From contig NZ_JAJPWV010000002.1 in NCBI RefSeq assembly GCF_021215455.1, positions 620,001 to 684,000 on the forward strand: a DNA stretch of 64,000 nucleotides, in the 5' to 3' direction. Origin of the DNA: Mucilaginibacter roseus. Lineage in GTDB: Bacteria; Bacteroidota; Bacteroidia; Sphingobacteriales; Sphingobacteriaceae. A program made the position numbers and the translations under genes. The first letter of the stretch is position 1; every line of letters starts with the position of its first letter. Shown here one piece after another: positions 34,701-44,823 of the stretch. Below the pieces are notes generated by a model. The model saw nothing but the letters and a program-made list of their open reading frames with translations, was not told where the DNA came from and did no database searches.

Positions 34701-37700
34701 CCCTCGGCATGCACAAAGGCTTGTAGTTTTTTATAGGAGCGCAGATCATTGTAAAAAGTTTTAAACGCCGCTTTTGAGTAACCATCCCGCAAACGGTCGA
34801 CATGTAAGGATAGCGACTGCTCGTTAAGCAGCGTATTAGTTTTTAAGTTATTATAATTGCGCTGACGGTTAATGCCCGGCGGTACCACATAAGGTATCGG
34901 CGTGCGGTTACCGTTCTCTTCCAGGTTAACGGCCTGTACATCAATAATCCGGTTATCGAGCGTTGGGTTGGCAATCCCGGGATCGGCAATAATATTCAGC
35001 GGATTATTCTCGCGGTTAAAAGCGCGCCACTCGCCGCGTACCAGTTGCAGCGTGGCAAAGCGCATCACCGCGGTATCGGCAAAATTGGTAAGGAACATGC
35101 GCATAAAGCGGATGGCCTTAAAATCCTGAATGTTGCCTACGGCCTGCTCATACTCGTTAATCGGTATACGGAATTGGTACCACGTTACCGACTGTGTGTT
35201 TCCGTCAACTAATTTTACCTGCGAGGTTACTTTATCGGTTATAAAATTCTGGCCAACCAGCATATCTGCCGGGCGTAATGATACCCGGTACTGGAAGTAC
35301 TCATCCGTTTGGCTCATATTGTTATCGCGGTTGATATCCTCCCCATCAGGCAATGGCGTTGATGCGGATGTACTTACGCCCAGTTCGCTTTGTGATTGCT
35401 CGGTAGTTTTGGAGTTACCCTCGGTACCATTGAATTTGATATACCGATCCATAATAGGTACTGATGCCTGGTTAAGCTCCGGCCCCTGGTAGTACTGAAA
35501 ATTATCTGACGATGGATCGGCCGAATACTGGTTGGCGGCCTGAGCACTTAGCTGGCCGTTGATCTGCTGCACCACAGGGGCAAACTTGTTCCGCTCATCG
35601 CCATCATTCAATCCATCCAAACCCACGTCCTGGCGGGCGCGCACGGCGGGGTCGGTATCAAAAGCGTTAATTACAGGTTGCAGGCGTGTTACACGTCCCC
35701 ATACGGTTTCGTCAACCTTACTGAAATCATTATCTACAGGCAAGCCATTCTCCAAACTCTTACGGCCATCCTTTAAAATATCCTCTGAGATACTGCCGAG
35801 GTTAAAATATAAATCACCACCAGGTGAGTTGGGTTTATAGATAAACGGATCGAGCATCCAAAATTCTATATACCCAACGTTTAGCGATTCAAAATCGTTA
35901 GTTTCCAGCTTGCGGAAGATACCGCCCCAGCGCGAACGCGGGTTTTGCAGCGTACCATCGTTATTAATACCTGTTGTTGTGTAATTGTACTGCCCGCGCA
36001 GGTTAGGATAAAATGCAAGATTAAAGGTTGGCAACAGCAACGGCTGCCCGGTAACCGATTGCCGGTATGGGAACACCTCTGTCTCCAACACCTGCCTTAC
36101 GTAGTGGTTCGATAGTTCGGCACGGGAAACGTTTAGCGTACCGGCGCTGTTGTAAAATATCGGGTCGATGTTGTAAAACGCCAGCCTTGCACGGTTATAG
36201 CCATAACGCAGATCATCGGTAAGTGCCGATTCATCAAACAGCTGCGGCGTGCCTGATATCTGCCAGTTGATATAGCTCTTCACATCAATTACCGACTTAC
36301 TGTTCTCAAAATCATCCAGGTACGATGTACCGTTTTTTGATCCCGCGTAGGTAAGCGCGCCTGGGGTACCGGGCATCAGCTGCGCGAATTCGCCGCTTAC
36401 GTTGAACGACGATTCTTCTTTGGTATTGATGAACGGAATTTTATCCACCCAGCGCGTAAGCAAACGCGACTTGGACGAATAATTACCATCAAAACCCCAA
36501 ATAGTATTAGAAATAGACTCCGACCCAACCGCCTCATTTTGCGAAATAGGCTGCTCGCTAAGGTGCATCATGGTAGCACCCAAAACCAGTTTCTCGCTGG
36601 CAAAATAATCTAACCGGGTACCAAACAAAGTTTTTTGCTGTACTCCGAATAACTCGTTATTTTCCAGCTTTATATTAATCGGCTGCCCTGATGATAGCAA
36701 AGCCTGATTAATCATCCGTAAACGGCCGGAGCTGTAGTCAACCGTATAATCCGTACCCTCGGTAAGCACCAGCGTACCTGCCGTTACCACTACCGAGCCT
36801 TGCGGAATATTAGTAGCATTAAGCAAATACTCCGCCCCACCCTGCGAGCTGTAAGTTCCTTTAATAACATACCGGTTAAGCTGCGGAAAGTATTGCTGCG
36901 CAATGGCTTTGGTTGAATCATATAACGGTTGATAAACGTAACGCCGGGAAATATCTGTTTCGCCTGGTAGTATTTTAGCGGCCAGGTCGCTACCAAATGG
37001 CTCAACCTGCGGAAACATAATGCGCCCCTGCTGCGAATCAATGGTAACGCCCTCAATAAAGTCAAAATAACCATCCGGCTCACGGTCGTTCTGTATGTTC
37101 AGGTTATCAAGGCCGGTAATGCTCAGCCACAATTTTTGGTTCAGGTTCTGTCCCTCATCCGCCACATATTCTTCAACGCTGCTTTTGTCATCCAAACGGG
37201 CAACACGCAGCCTGAAGTCGGTTGGACTGATCTGAAAAGCGCCCAACGAGTAAATGTTCTTCATCATCAAATCCCACGACGGCAACCGGGGTTTAAGCAG
37301 TTCATTCTTTAACAACTTTACAAACAACACCCGCGGTGTGTTAGGATCAACCGATACATCGCTCGAAAACTCCCCCACCTGGTACGTTTGGCCGTTATAA
37401 GTGTATTGGTAAGCTACGGCCAGCACCTCATCGTTATTTAGCGGATAGTTAAGCGATATATAACCCAATTGCGAATGCAGGGTAAACTCCCGATCAGTTA
37501 GCTTACGGGCGTAGGTGAGCTTGGCGTAATTGTCTGTGTTACCGGTTCCGGAAAACAAGCTGTTTACTGCGTTAGAGTTGGTTTGCCTTGCTGCGGCGGG
37601 TAACTGACTTAGCAGGTTGTTTGATTGCTGCGGAAAGCCGGGCCCGGTAAAAGCCGCAGGCAAAGCTGATGTACCGCCTTGTACAACCGTTGTATTATAT

Positions 37701-38788
37701 GGCCGGTTCTCACCCAAATCAAGGAAGGCCAAAATATCGCGTGAGTCGGTGGTATTATTAGTACGGTTGGTTGTCCAAACCTCTATTTTAGTTATGTTGA
37801 TATTTGAGCTGATGAGCGGCAGGTTGCGCAACGCGTTGTTGTAATTACTGCGAAAGTACTGCGCCAAAAAGTAGTGCTTGTTAGCTTCGTAATCCGCAGC
37901 CGTTACTCTAAACTCGCCCTGCTGCTGCCCGTTGGTTATGGTAATGGTACGCGATTGCGATCGTTGCTGCGAAAAAATGCTGGTAACATCTAACCGCCCG
38001 AAACGAAGTTTGGTTTTAACTCCAAATAAGGCCTGGCTACCGGTAATCAACGAGGTATTAAGCGGCATGCTCACATTACCCGCCTCTATCTTTTGTATAA
38101 TGTCATCCTCTCTACCTGTATAGTCCAGCTTAAACTGGTTATCAAATTGAAACTGGGCATCGGTATTATAATTAGTGGTGATCTTGAGCCTGTCGCCAAT
38201 ATTACCGGTAACGTTTAATTGTATGCGCTGGTCAAAATTGAAGTTGAACTGACTGCGCTGGCGCGAGTTAAATAACGGATTTTGGTTTTTGTTGATCTGC
38301 CCGGCCAGGATCATCTCTGCCGAACCCTGTGGCTTGATACTGATCTCGTTACTGCCAAATATTTTTTCAAAAGTTCGCCCACGCACTTTAATACGTGGCA
38401 CAAAGCCTTCCTGCTGCGAATCATAAGCATACTGATCGGCAGATGAACGAAAGTTTTGACGGATGGATTCCTTTTGCGTAAGCCGCAAATATTCGGCAAA
38501 GCTGATATAACGCGGCGGGCGCAGCAGTAAATTGCCCACACGCTCAATAAGTACGTACTGGTTGCTTACCGGATCATACTCCACACTGCGGTCCAGGTTA
38601 GGCGGATCTGGCAGAAAATAACCCTCGCGCGACCTTTTTGTACGCGACTGCGGCGCCTTGATAGGAACACGCACTTTAGCGCTATCTCTTTTAACCGGTT
38701 TTTGCTGGGCAAATACGTTACCAAGTCCGCCTAAAAAGCAGCACAAAGCAACGCAAAGAAAAATTTTTCCGGTAAAAGTCCCTTTCAA
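31769..38788 (-). CDS. sprA: Type IX secretion outer-membrane translocon SprA
   Basis: A 2,339-residue giant outer-membrane protein, the channel of the type IX secretion system. A signal peptide (KIFLCVALCCFLGGLG...FA) precedes SprA N-domains. Typical segments are PRYISFAEYLRLTQKESIRQ, FEKIFGSNEISIKPQGSAEM and repeated NITGNIGDRLKITTNYNTDAQ-like parts (VTGNIGDRLKITTNYNTDA). A very large barrel of 36 strands is known from the family. The length matches homologues of about 2,300-2,400. The start is TTG, since a stop lies four codons upstream and no ATG is in frame. It lies downstream of ruvA after a hairpin, so it needs its own promoter or read-through. Confidence 0.96.
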   Translation of the reverse strand: MKGTFTGKIFLCVALCCFLGGLGNVFAQQKPVKRDSAKVRVPIKAPQSRTKRSREGYFLPDPPNLDRSVEYDPVSNQYVLIERVGNLLLRPPRYISFAEYLRLTQKESIRQNFRSSADQYAYDSQQEGFVPRIKVRGRTFEKIFGSNEISIKPQGSAEMILAGQINKNQNPLFNSRQRSQFNFNFDQRIQLNVTGNIGDRLKITTNYNTDAQFQFDNQFKLDYTGREDDIIQKIEAGNVSMPLNTSLITGSQALFGVKTKLRFGRLDVTSIFSQQRSQSRTITITNGQQQGEFRVTAADYEANKHYFLAQYFRSNYNNALRNLPLISSNINITKIEVWTTNRTNNTTDSRDILAFLDLGENRPYNTTVVQGGTSALPAAFTGPGFPQQSNNLLSQLPAAARQTNSNAVNSLFSGTGNTDNYAKLTYARKLTDREFTLHSQLGYISLNYPLNNDEVLAVAYQYTYNGQTYQVGEFSSDVSVDPNTPRVLFVKLLKNELLKPRLPSWDLMMKNIYSLGAFQISPTDFRLRVARLDDKSSVEEYVADEGQNLNQKLWLSITGLDNLNIQNDREPDGYFDFIEGVTIDSQQGRIMFPQVEPFGSDLAAKILPGETDISRRYVYQPLYDSTKAIAQQYFPQLNRYVIKGTYSSQGGAEYLLNATNIPQGSVVVTAGTLVLTEGTDYTVDYSSGRLRMINQALLSSGQPINIKLENNELFGVQQKTLFGTRLDYFASEKLVLGATMMHLSEQPISQNEAVGSESISNTIWGFDGNYSSKSRLLTRWVDKIPFINTKEESSFNVSGEFAQLMPGTPGALTYAGSKNGTSYLDDFENSKSVIDVKSYINWQISGTPQLFDESALTDDLRYGYNRARLAFYNIDPIFYNSAGTLNVSRAELSNHYVRQVLETEVFPYRQSVTGQPLLLPTFNLAFYPNLRGQYNYTTTGINNDGTLQNPRSRWGGIFRKLETNDFESLNVGYIEFWMLDPFIYKPNSPGGDLYFNLGSISEDILKDGRKSLENGLPVDNDFSKVDETVWGRVTRLQPVINAFDTDPAVRARQDVGLDGLNDGDERNKFAPVVQQINGQLSAQAANQYSADPSSDNFQYYQGPELNQASVPIMDRYIKFNGTEGNSKTTEQSQSELGVSTSASTPLPDGEDINRDNNMSQTDEYFQYRVSLRPADMLVGQNFITDKVTSQVKLVDGNTQSVTWYQFRIPINEYEQAVGNIQDFKAIRFMRMFLTNFADTAVMRFATLQLVRGEWRAFNRENNPLNIIADPGIANPTLDNRIIDVQAVNLEENGNRTPIPYVVPPGINRQRNYNNLKTNTLLNEQSLSLHVDRLRDGYSKAAFKTFYNDLRSYKKLQAFVHAEGDQLRDNDISAFIRLGVDYQDNYYEYEVPLKITHPGTRDPGAIWPEQNQIDLELALLTRAKLARNNAGVPLNAIYTYVENGKKVLIKGQPDLSRLRTIMLGVRNPFKTNDNDDGLDKTATLWYDELRLTDFDQRGGWAAAVRFNAKLADFADVTVSGSKSTVGFGALDSRVSERSRSDNQLLDVAANAELGKLFPQKSGIRIPAYINVSTQKGTPQFDPALGDVELKDRLAAAKSEQQRDSIRKVSENYTVRKSFNFTNVHKARTNPSAPVHVWDIENFSVSYAYTEYQHHDYVTELDLQKTYRFGLAYNYSNQPKYYAPFEKRIKSNLLALFRDINFSLLPSRLNFSINFDRFYSENTLRLNNDPLNGIAIPSTTIPTTFNKNFNITRVYGIGWNISKSLQMDIDATNLSVVDEPAGRINGLKRDTLWENLKSLGRTTNYSHTLNFNYTTPISKIPGLNWTSAILRYSTHFNWQSQPEFSLRDPQLQVGNSIQNARTVQLNPTLNFVSLYNKFPFIRKANNPNNKGNFWIGLLTSLKSLSGTLTRTEGTFLPGYMPITDVFGQDLGYGAPGLAFVLGSQADIRAKAVANGWLSTDSLQNQLYVKTFNEDIRLKGTIEPIKDLRIELIAFRTRDRNFQTNYKFQQSTSQFEELSPVTTGSYSVSFLSLATAFKGTSGIDNVSSVFQQFLQNRSVVSQRLGQANPNSAGVTGGYADGYGPNSQDVLVTSFLAAYTGKNASNYNLNPFPSTPIPNWQINYSGLSRVPLLSDVFDSFDLRHGYRSSYNVNGYTTLLQYQEQNGAVASRDIDADFLPFYQFSQVTIFEQFVPLVGMDVRFKNSMTANFEYRKSRTLSLSLLNSQLAQLNENIVVLGFGYRTTKFKFPFGLFGNSRSNNDVNFKLDVALRDNKTLIYRADVQSAEVSSGAQNITIRPAIDYVINQRFNLNIFYDSNITRPYTSQSFNTSFTNFGINLKLLLQ

Positions 38789-38889
38789 AAGTAACGCTTA
38801 AATAATCGGTAATTTATACACTTTTTAAAACTCACTAAATAGCAATGCCCATAAAAAATGCTCAGGTTTAACTTTATTAAGGGAGAAAA

Positions 38890-38933
38890 GAAAAAACCGG
38901 TGCAAACTCTTCAATAACAAGCCTGCACCGGTT
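38890..38933 (-). terminator. Hairpin between ruvA and sprA
   Basis: AACCGGTGCA and TGCACCGGTT form a perfect 10-bp stem with a 19-base loop. On the minus strand a T-run follows. It probably terminates the maeB-ruvA transcript and separates it from sprA. Confidence 0.72.
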
Positions 38934-38935
38934 AA

Positions 38936-39517
38936 TTATAAACTTTTTAAAGCAAACTTTATCAGCTGCTCTACAGTAAGTTCTTCGTTTGTACGTTTTA
39001 GTTCCTGGTCAATCACTTTTTCGGCAGCGTTACGTGCAAAACCCAGGGTTACCAGCGCCGTAAGGGCTTCGTCTTTCACTGTTTTGCTAACTACCACACG
39101 CGTTAATGTATCCGGGCCTTCTTTACGCAGCTTATCCTGTAATTCTAGCACAATACGTTGCGCCGATTTTGGCCCGATGCCTTTTATACGTTGAATAAGC
39201 GGAACATTACCATTAACAATGGCTGCCTGTATCTCATCCGGGGTGATGGACGACAGCATCATGCGCGCGGTGTTTGGCCCTATGCCTGATATAGATATTA
39301 AATGCAGAAACAAACGCCTTTCTCCTTCTTCAGCAAAACCATACAATGTATGGGCATCCTCTTTTACGTGCAGCCACGTAAAAAGTTTAACGCTTTCATG
39401 CTCCAGTTGTGAAAAAGTATGCAGCGAAATATTGATGTGATAACCCACACCGCCTGCTTCAACCACTACGAAAGCCGGGTTTTTAAAAGTGAGCTTTCCA
39501 CTTATGTAAGCGTACAT
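38936..39517 (-). CDS. ruvA: Holliday junction DNA helicase subunit RuvA
   Basis: A 193-residue DNA-binding protein that holds four-way junctions and loads RuvB. Domain I starts MYAYISGKLTFKNPAFVVVEAGGVGY. Domain II has two helix-hairpin-helix motifs (LISISGIGPNTARMML and RIKGIGPKSAQRIVLEL). Domain III ends it (DEALTALVTLGFARNAAEKVI). The start codon abuts the stop of maeB with zero bases between, so they are co-transcribed. ruvB is not in the window. Confidence 0.97.
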   Translation of the reverse strand: MYAYISGKLTFKNPAFVVVEAGGVGYHINISLHTFSQLEHESVKLFTWLHVKEDAHTLYGFAEEGERRLFLHLISISGIGPNTARMMLSSITPDEIQAAIVNGNVPLIQRIKGIGPKSAQRIVLELQDKLRKEGPDTLTRVVVSKTVKDEALTALVTLGFARNAAEKVIDQELKRTNEELTVEQLIKFALKSL

Positions 39518-41824
39518 TTATTTGCGTTTTATTGAGGTTTGGGCGGCCGTTTTTTCTTTCTCCTGCGCGTCAATAACCGCAATGGTGATCATGTTCACAA
39601 TCTCACGCACCGAGCTGCCTAATTGCAGCACGTGTACCGGCTTTTTCATACCCAGCAATATAGGGCCCACAGCCTCGGCGCCACCAAGCTCCTGCAGCAA
39701 TTTATAAGCTATATTACCCGATTCAAGGTTAGGGAATATCAGTGTATTGGCCGGTTTACCGTTTAGGGTTGAGAACGGAAAATTATCTGCCAGCAGGTTT
39801 GCATTCAAGGCAAAATTGGCCTGTACATCGCCATCAACTATCATATCCGGATACCTTTGGTGCAGCATTTTCACTGCCTTACGGCTTTTTTCGGGCACAT
39901 CACCATCATTTGAGCCAAAGTTAGAGTAGGACAGTAATGCCACCCTTGGCTCAACGCTAAACTGGCGTACGGTACGCTCAATCAGCACGGTAATATCAAC
40001 CAGTTCCTCAACCGTTGGATCGACGTTCACCGTGGTATCACCAAAGAAGACCGGCCCTTTCGGTGTAATCATCAGGTACATACCGGCTACCCGGTTAACG
40101 CCGTCCATTATACCGATGATTTGTAACGCAGGCTTTATAGTAGTTGCATAATTTTTCGTCAGGCCGGAGATCAGCGCATCGGCTTCACCAAACTGTACCA
40201 TGCAGGCACCGTAATAGTTACGGTCGGTTATAGCTTTGCGTGCCTCCAGCAAGGTTATACCACGGCGCTGGCGCTTTTTATAAAGATATTGGGCATATTC
40301 TTCAAACCGCTCGCATTTACCTTCGCGCGGATCGATGATCTGCACATCATCCAAATCAAGGTCGTTATCACGGATGATCTGTTTGATCTTCTCGGCGTTA
40401 CCCAATAAAATAGGCTGGGCTACGCCATCGTCCTTCACAATCTGCGCGGCACGCAATATTTTGTAGGTATCGGCTTCGGCGAAAACTACGCGTTTAGGGT
40501 TTTGCTTGGCTTTGCTGGTAAGATTCCGCAGTACTTTATCATTGCCACCCAAGCGGTTACGTAATTCTTCGGCATAGGCATCCCAATCAGTTATTACTGC
40601 GCGGGCTACACCCGACTCAATAGCCGCTTTCGCCACCGCGGCAGATACTTCGGTGATCAAACGCTGATCCATTGGTTTAGGGATAATATAATCCTTACCA
40701 AACTTGAGGTTAGTTAAATTATAGGCCAGATTAACCTCTTCGGGCACAGGCTTTTTAGCCATTTCGGCAATAGCATGTACCGCGGCAATCTTCATTTCCT
40801 CATTAATAGCTGTTGCGCGAACATCAAGCGCGCCACGGAAGATGTATGGGAAACCCAAAACATTATTTACCTGGTTAGGAAAATCGCTACGGCCGGTAGC
40901 CATAATAATATCCTTACGGGCGGCAACAGCCAAATCATAATTGATCTCCGGCTCAGGGTTAGCCATAGCGAACACGATAGGGTTTTTAGCCATCGCCTTT
41001 AGCATATCCGGTGTTACCACATTACCTGCCGAAAGGCCCACAAAAACGTCAGCACCTTTCATGGCTTCGGCCAAAGTTTTAATATCTGTACGGTTGGTGG
41101 CAAACTCAAGGCGTATATCATCCAGATCAGTACGATCAGGGGTAAGCAAACCGTTGATGTCAAACATCACCAGGTTCTCTTTTTTTACACCTAATGAAAG
41201 ATACATTTTAGAGCAGGAAATAGCCGCCGCTCCGGCGCCATTCACTACCATTTTTATCTTGTCGAGCTTTTTGCCCTGTATCTGGCAGGCATTCATCAAC
41301 GCAGCACCGGATATTATAGCCGTGCCGTGCTGATCATCGTGCATCACCGGGATGTTCATCTCGGCTTTCAGCCTGCGTTCTATCTCAAAACAGGTGGGGG
41401 CTGATATATCCTCAAGGTTTACGCCGCCAAAGGTTGGCTCAAGCGCTTTTACTATATTAACAAAGTCATCAACCGATTTGGCGTTCAACTCCAAATCAAA
41501 CACATCAATATCGGCATATATTTTAAACAGCAGGCCTTTACCCTCCATAACCGGCTTGCTGGCTTCAGGACCAATGTTTCCCAAACCCAATACAGCAGTC
41601 CCGTTGCTTATTACCGCTACCAGGTTACCCTTAGCAGTATACTTATAAACATCTTCGGTATTATCGGCTATACGCAAGCATGGCTCCGCTACTCCGGGCG
41701 AGTAAGCCATGGTTAAATCGCGCTGAGAATTGGTTGGTTTGGTTGGAACTACTTGAATCTTACCGGGACGGCCCTTGGCATGGTAATCCAGGGCATCCTG
41801 TTTACGGTTGGGTTTTTTCATCAT
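39518..41824 (-). CDS. maeB: NADP-dependent malic enzyme with phosphotransacetylase-like C-domain
   Basis: A 768-residue MaeB-type enzyme that oxidatively decarboxylates malate to pyruvate. The malic domain (about 1-430) has [12 protein letters not shown], an [19 protein letters not shown] segment with the catalytic lysine region nearby, an [12 protein letters not shown] metal site, and the NAD(P) fold [10 protein letters not shown]. The C-terminal half resembles phosphotransacetylase ([38 protein letters not shown]), which regulates activity in E. coli. Two adjacent ATG codons are available. A long inverted repeat overlaps the promoter. ruvA follows without a gap. Confidence 0.95.
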   Translation of the reverse strand: MMKKPNRKQDALDYHAKGRPGKIQVVPTKPTNSQRDLTMAYSPGVAEPCLRIADNTEDVYKYTAKGNLVAVISNGTAVLGLGNIGPEASKPVMEGKGLLFKIYADIDVFDLELNAKSVDDFVNIVKALEPTFGGVNLEDISAPTCFEIERRLKAEMNIPVMHDDQHGTAIISGAALMNACQIQGKKLDKIKMVVNGAGAAAISCSKMYLSLGVKKENLVMFDINGLLTPDRTDLDDIRLEFATNRTDIKTLAEAMKGADVFVGLSAGNVVTPDMLKAMAKNPIVFAMANPEPEINYDLAVAARKDIIMATGRSDFPNQVNNVLGFPYIFRGALDVRATAINEEMKIAAVHAIAEMAKKPVPEEVNLAYNLTNLKFGKDYIIPKPMDQRLITEVSAAVAKAAIESGVARAVITDWDAYAEELRNRLGGNDKVLRNLTSKAKQNPKRVVFAEADTYKILRAAQIVKDDGVAQPILLGNAEKIKQIIRDNDLDLDDVQIIDPREGKCERFEEYAQYLYKKRQRRGITLLEARKAITDRNYYGACMVQFGEADALISGLTKNYATTIKPALQIIGIMDGVNRVAGMYLMITPKGPVFFGDTTVNVDPTVEELVDITVLIERTVRQFSVEPRVALLSYSNFGSNDGDVPEKSRKAVKMLHQRYPDMIVDGDVQANFALNANLLADNFPFSTLNGKPANTLIFPNLESGNIAYKLLQELGGAEAVGPILLGMKKPVHVLQLGSSVREIVNMITIAVIDAQEKEKTAAQTSIKRK

Positions 41825-41837
41825 CTCAAATTGAAGG

Positions 41838-41898
41838 TCAATGGGTCAAAATTACAATACTTTTAGCGAGCGCCGCAAGTATTATTTTGACCCATTGA
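41838..41898 (-). promoter_or_regulatory. 15-bp perfect inverted repeat overlapping the maeB promoter
   Basis: TCAATGGGTCAAAAT (41838-41852) and ATTTTGACCCATTGA (41884-41898), with AATACTT/AAGTATT inside the 31-base spacer. On the minus strand TAATTTTG (41847-41854) is an exact -7 box, with CTTG 21 bases further upstream. It could be an operator, or a DNA hairpin. There is no T-run, so it is not a standard terminator for the upstream mltD-like gene. Confidence 0.6.
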
Positions 41899-41915
41899 TA
41901 ATGAGAGCCTTATAT

Positions 41916-43322
41916 TTAAACGCCGCTTATCTTAAGCGTCATTCCGGGTTGTATGCGGCCTTTGCGCAGGCCGTTCAGCTCTTTTATTTTTTCAACTGAG
42001 GCACCTTCAAACTTAGCGGCAATCTCGCTAAGCGTATCGCCACGCTTTACTTTGTAGGTAACAAATTCCTTTATGTTTTTAGATGGCTTTACCGGGGCGG
42101 CCTGTTCAGGTGCAGTTAAACGCAACACCTGTCCAATTACGGCGCGATTGCTGCGCAAATTGTTCCATACCTTAATATCCTGCACCTCTACGCCATAACG
42201 GTCGGCAATGGCGCCTAAAGTTTCGCCACGGCGTACTTTGTGGCGGGTTGCTTTCACCGGTGCGGATTCAGCATCTTCACCGCCATCGTTGGTGGTGTTA
42301 CTGGCGTAACGCACCCTTGCCGGGGCATTAAAGCCTGCGCCGTTCAAGGCCTCGTATAAAGCAGCATAATTTTCTTTTGCCGCTTGCGGTATTACCAAGC
42401 GGCGTGGTGCCTGCGCTGTACCATTTACAATTTGCTTTTTATAAGCAGGGTTAAGCAGGCAAAGTTCTTTCATATCAACATCAAGCACTTTGGCAATACC
42501 TTGTAGCGGTACAAACTTGTTTACCATCACCGTATCGGTTTTTATGGAGAAGTTGCAGGCTTGCGGTGTTATGTTGTGGTGTTTATAATAATTCATTACA
42601 TAGGCCATGGCGATGAATGCGGGCACATAGCCACGCGTTTCGGCAGGCAGGTACGGGCGTATCGACCAAAAATCATTAGCTCCTGCTTTTTCAATGGCAC
42701 GGGTTACCGCGCCCTTGCCGCAGTTATATGAGGCTATGGCCAGCAGCCAGTCGCCAAACTCCTGGTAGGCATCGCGCAGGTAAGCTGCCGCAGCGTAGCT
42801 GGCCTGTATCGGGTCTTTACGGTCGTCAACATAATTATCCATTGATAAGCCATACAGGCGCGCGGTAGCGAACATAAACTGCCATGGGCCGGTAGCGCCT
42901 ACTCGCGACACGGCGTTAGGGTTAAGCTCTGACTCTACAATGGAAAGGAATTTTATTTCTTCGGGAACGCCCATATCACGAAAAGCCTTTTCGTAGATAG
43001 GGAAATAATATTGTGATTTGCCAATCACATCTGCCATCCCCCCTCTGCGGCGGGTATAGGCATCTATATAGCTTTGTACGTACTCGTTGTAATCAAGCTG
43101 TATATCTTTCTGAACAGAATCAAGGCGGCGCTTAAATATGCTGAACTCCTGGTTAGCGGGCGGAATTACCTGTGCGGCTATTGGCACAATAATGGTATCT
43201 CGTTGTTGATGATAGCCTGTTGATGCTATGCTTAAAAATTTATACCTGCCGGAGTCGAGTGAATTAGCTTTTACAAGCTGGATAGATAAAAAGCAGATAA
43301 AAAACGTAAATAATCTCTTCAT
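41916..43322 (-). CDS. MltD-like lytic transglycosylase with LysM domains
   Basis: A 468-residue exported enzyme (signal MKRLFTFFICFLSIQLVKA). The SLT domain has EIKFLSIVESELNPNAVSRVGATGPWQFM with the catalytic Glu in VESEL, and GDWLLAIASYNCGKGAVTRA. Two LysM repeats at the C-terminus are HKVRRGETLGAIADRYGVEV and YKVKRGDTLSEIAAKFEG. It cleaves glycan strands to give anhydro-muropeptides and binds peptidoglycan through LysM. It belongs to the long envelope block, between gatA and maeB. The closest classical relative is MltD. Confidence 0.92.
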   Translation of the reverse strand: MKRLFTFFICFLSIQLVKANSLDSGRYKFLSIASTGYHQQRDTIIVPIAAQVIPPANQEFSIFKRRLDSVQKDIQLDYNEYVQSYIDAYTRRRGGMADVIGKSQYYFPIYEKAFRDMGVPEEIKFLSIVESELNPNAVSRVGATGPWQFMFATARLYGLSMDNYVDDRKDPIQASYAAAAYLRDAYQEFGDWLLAIASYNCGKGAVTRAIEKAGANDFWSIRPYLPAETRGYVPAFIAMAYVMNYYKHHNITPQACNFSIKTDTVMVNKFVPLQGIAKVLDVDMKELCLLNPAYKKQIVNGTAQAPRRLVIPQAAKENYAALYEALNGAGFNAPARVRYASNTTNDGGEDAESAPVKATRHKVRRGETLGAIADRYGVEVQDIKVWNNLRSNRAVIGQVLRLTAPEQAAPVKPSKNIKEFVTYKVKRGDTLSEIAAKFEGASVEKIKELNGLRKGRIQPGMTLKISGV

Positions 43323-43388
43323 TCGTTAGGGATTTTTATACGGTTAGTAAAGGCGCACAGTTGCACAATTTACTAAAGTATTAATTTT

Positions 43389-44810
43389 TTATAGCTTCAG
43401 GAAATATTCAGCGAAGTTGAATAGCTCCTGCTCAGCAAAATGCCTGGCTAACAATTGTAACCCTAACGGCAATCCTTTACTATTATTGCCTACGGGTAAT
43501 GATATGGCCGGCACGCCAACCAGTGAGGCCTGCACCGTAAATATATCGGCCAAGTATGAACGTACCGGGTCTGTTTCGCCTTTACCTATCTCAAAAGCCG
43601 GTTCGGGCGCGGTAGGTACCAATAAAAAATCGTACTGATTAAGTATTTCTTCGGTTTTAGTGCGGATGAGCCTGCGCACCTTTTGCGCCTTGGCATAATA
43701 AGCATCGTAATAACCGGCGCTAAGCACAAACGTACCCAGCATAATGCGGCGTTTTACCTCTTTGCCAAAACCTTCGGATCGTGATTTTTTATAGGTGGAT
43801 TGCAAATCGGTAGCTTCCGGACTGCGGTAGCCATAGTGCACCCCATCGTAACGCGCCAAGTTTGATGATGCTTCGGCTGTAGCCAAAATGTAATATGTTG
43901 GCACCAGGTAATCCAGGTATTCAAAACTGATAGGCTCAACCGTATGGCCTTCGGCACGCAGCTTGTCAATTGTATTTACCAGCGCGGCTTTAACCTCGGT
44001 GTCTACGCCCCGGCTTGATACAGCCTCCTGTAAGTATGCAATACGCTTCTTTGAAGCATCGGCAATTACCGGTGTAGCATTAACCGCCTGACGAGAAAGC
44101 GTACTATCATACTCATCGGCACCAGCCATTACCTCATACAACAAGGCGGCATCTTCAACCGAGCGGGTTATTGGCCCTACCTGGTCGAATGATGAAGCAT
44201 ACGCGATAATACCATGACGAGAGATACGGCCATAGGTAGGCTTAAAGCCTATCATACCACAAAATGATGCCGGCTGCCTCACCGAGCCACCCGTATCTGT
44301 GCCGATAGCGGCATGGCACATATTAGCCTGTACCGCCACTGCCGAACCGCCGGAGGAGCCACCCGAAACACGTGTAGTATCCGCAAAGTTTTGTACCGGC
44401 CCGTAGTATGAATTCTCGTTAGCGGCGCCCATGGCAAACTCGTCGCAATTGCAACGGCCTATAATCACCGCATCCTCAGCAAGCAACCGCTTAACTATGG
44501 TTGATGAGAATATGGAAGTAAAATCAGAAAGAATTTTTGAGGAAGCTGAAACTTTATGGCCTTCGTAACAAATGTTATCCTTTATGGCGATAACCATACC
44601 GGCCAATTTGCCGGCAGTACCCTGCTTTATACGCGCATCAACCTGTTTGGCTTGCGCGGCGGCTTCATCAGCAAACACCTCGTTAAAGGCGTTGAGGTGC
44701 GCGTAAGTGTTAATCTGATCAAGATACCCGGCAACAAGTTTTTCAACCGTTGCCTCTCCGCTTTTTAACTTACTTTTTATTTCAGTTAAAGAGGAATAGA
44801 AATTAGCCAT
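43389..44810 (-). CDS. gatA: Asp/Glu-tRNA amidotransferase subunit A
   Basis: A 473-residue amidase-signature enzyme supplying ammonia for Gln-tRNA(Gln) and/or Asn-tRNA(Asn). Motifs are VIAIKDNICYEGHKVSASSKIL (catalytic Lys), then the signature SGGSSGGSAVAVQANMCHAAIG and GTDTGGSVRQPASFCG with cis-Ser and nucleophile Ser. Length is typical. The partner genes gatB and gatC are not in the window, which is common in this phylum. A hairpin at 44824-44866 separates it from tatA. Confidence 0.95.
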   Translation of the reverse strand: MANFYSSLTEIKSKLKSGEATVEKLVAGYLDQINTYAHLNAFNEVFADEAAAQAKQVDARIKQGTAGKLAGMVIAIKDNICYEGHKVSASSKILSDFTSIFSSTIVKRLLAEDAVIIGRCNCDEFAMGAANENSYYGPVQNFADTTRVSGGSSGGSAVAVQANMCHAAIGTDTGGSVRQPASFCGMIGFKPTYGRISRHGIIAYASSFDQVGPITRSVEDAALLYEVMAGADEYDSTLSRQAVNATPVIADASKKRIAYLQEAVSSRGVDTEVKAALVNTIDKLRAEGHTVEPISFEYLDYLVPTYYILATAEASSNLARYDGVHYGYRSPEATDLQSTYKKSRSEGFGKEVKRRIMLGTFVLSAGYYDAYYAKAQKVRRLIRTKTEEILNQYDFLLVPTAPEPAFEIGKGETDPVRSYLADIFTVQASLVGVPAISLPVGNNSKGLPLGLQLLARHFAEQELFNFAEYFLKL

Positions 44811-44823
44811 GGGGCTAAAATAA

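Noticed and set aside
41838..41898. The long dyad as a terminator of the MltD-like gene
   Set aside because: No T-run follows on the minus strand and the -7 box of maeB lies inside it, so a regulatory reading is preferred.
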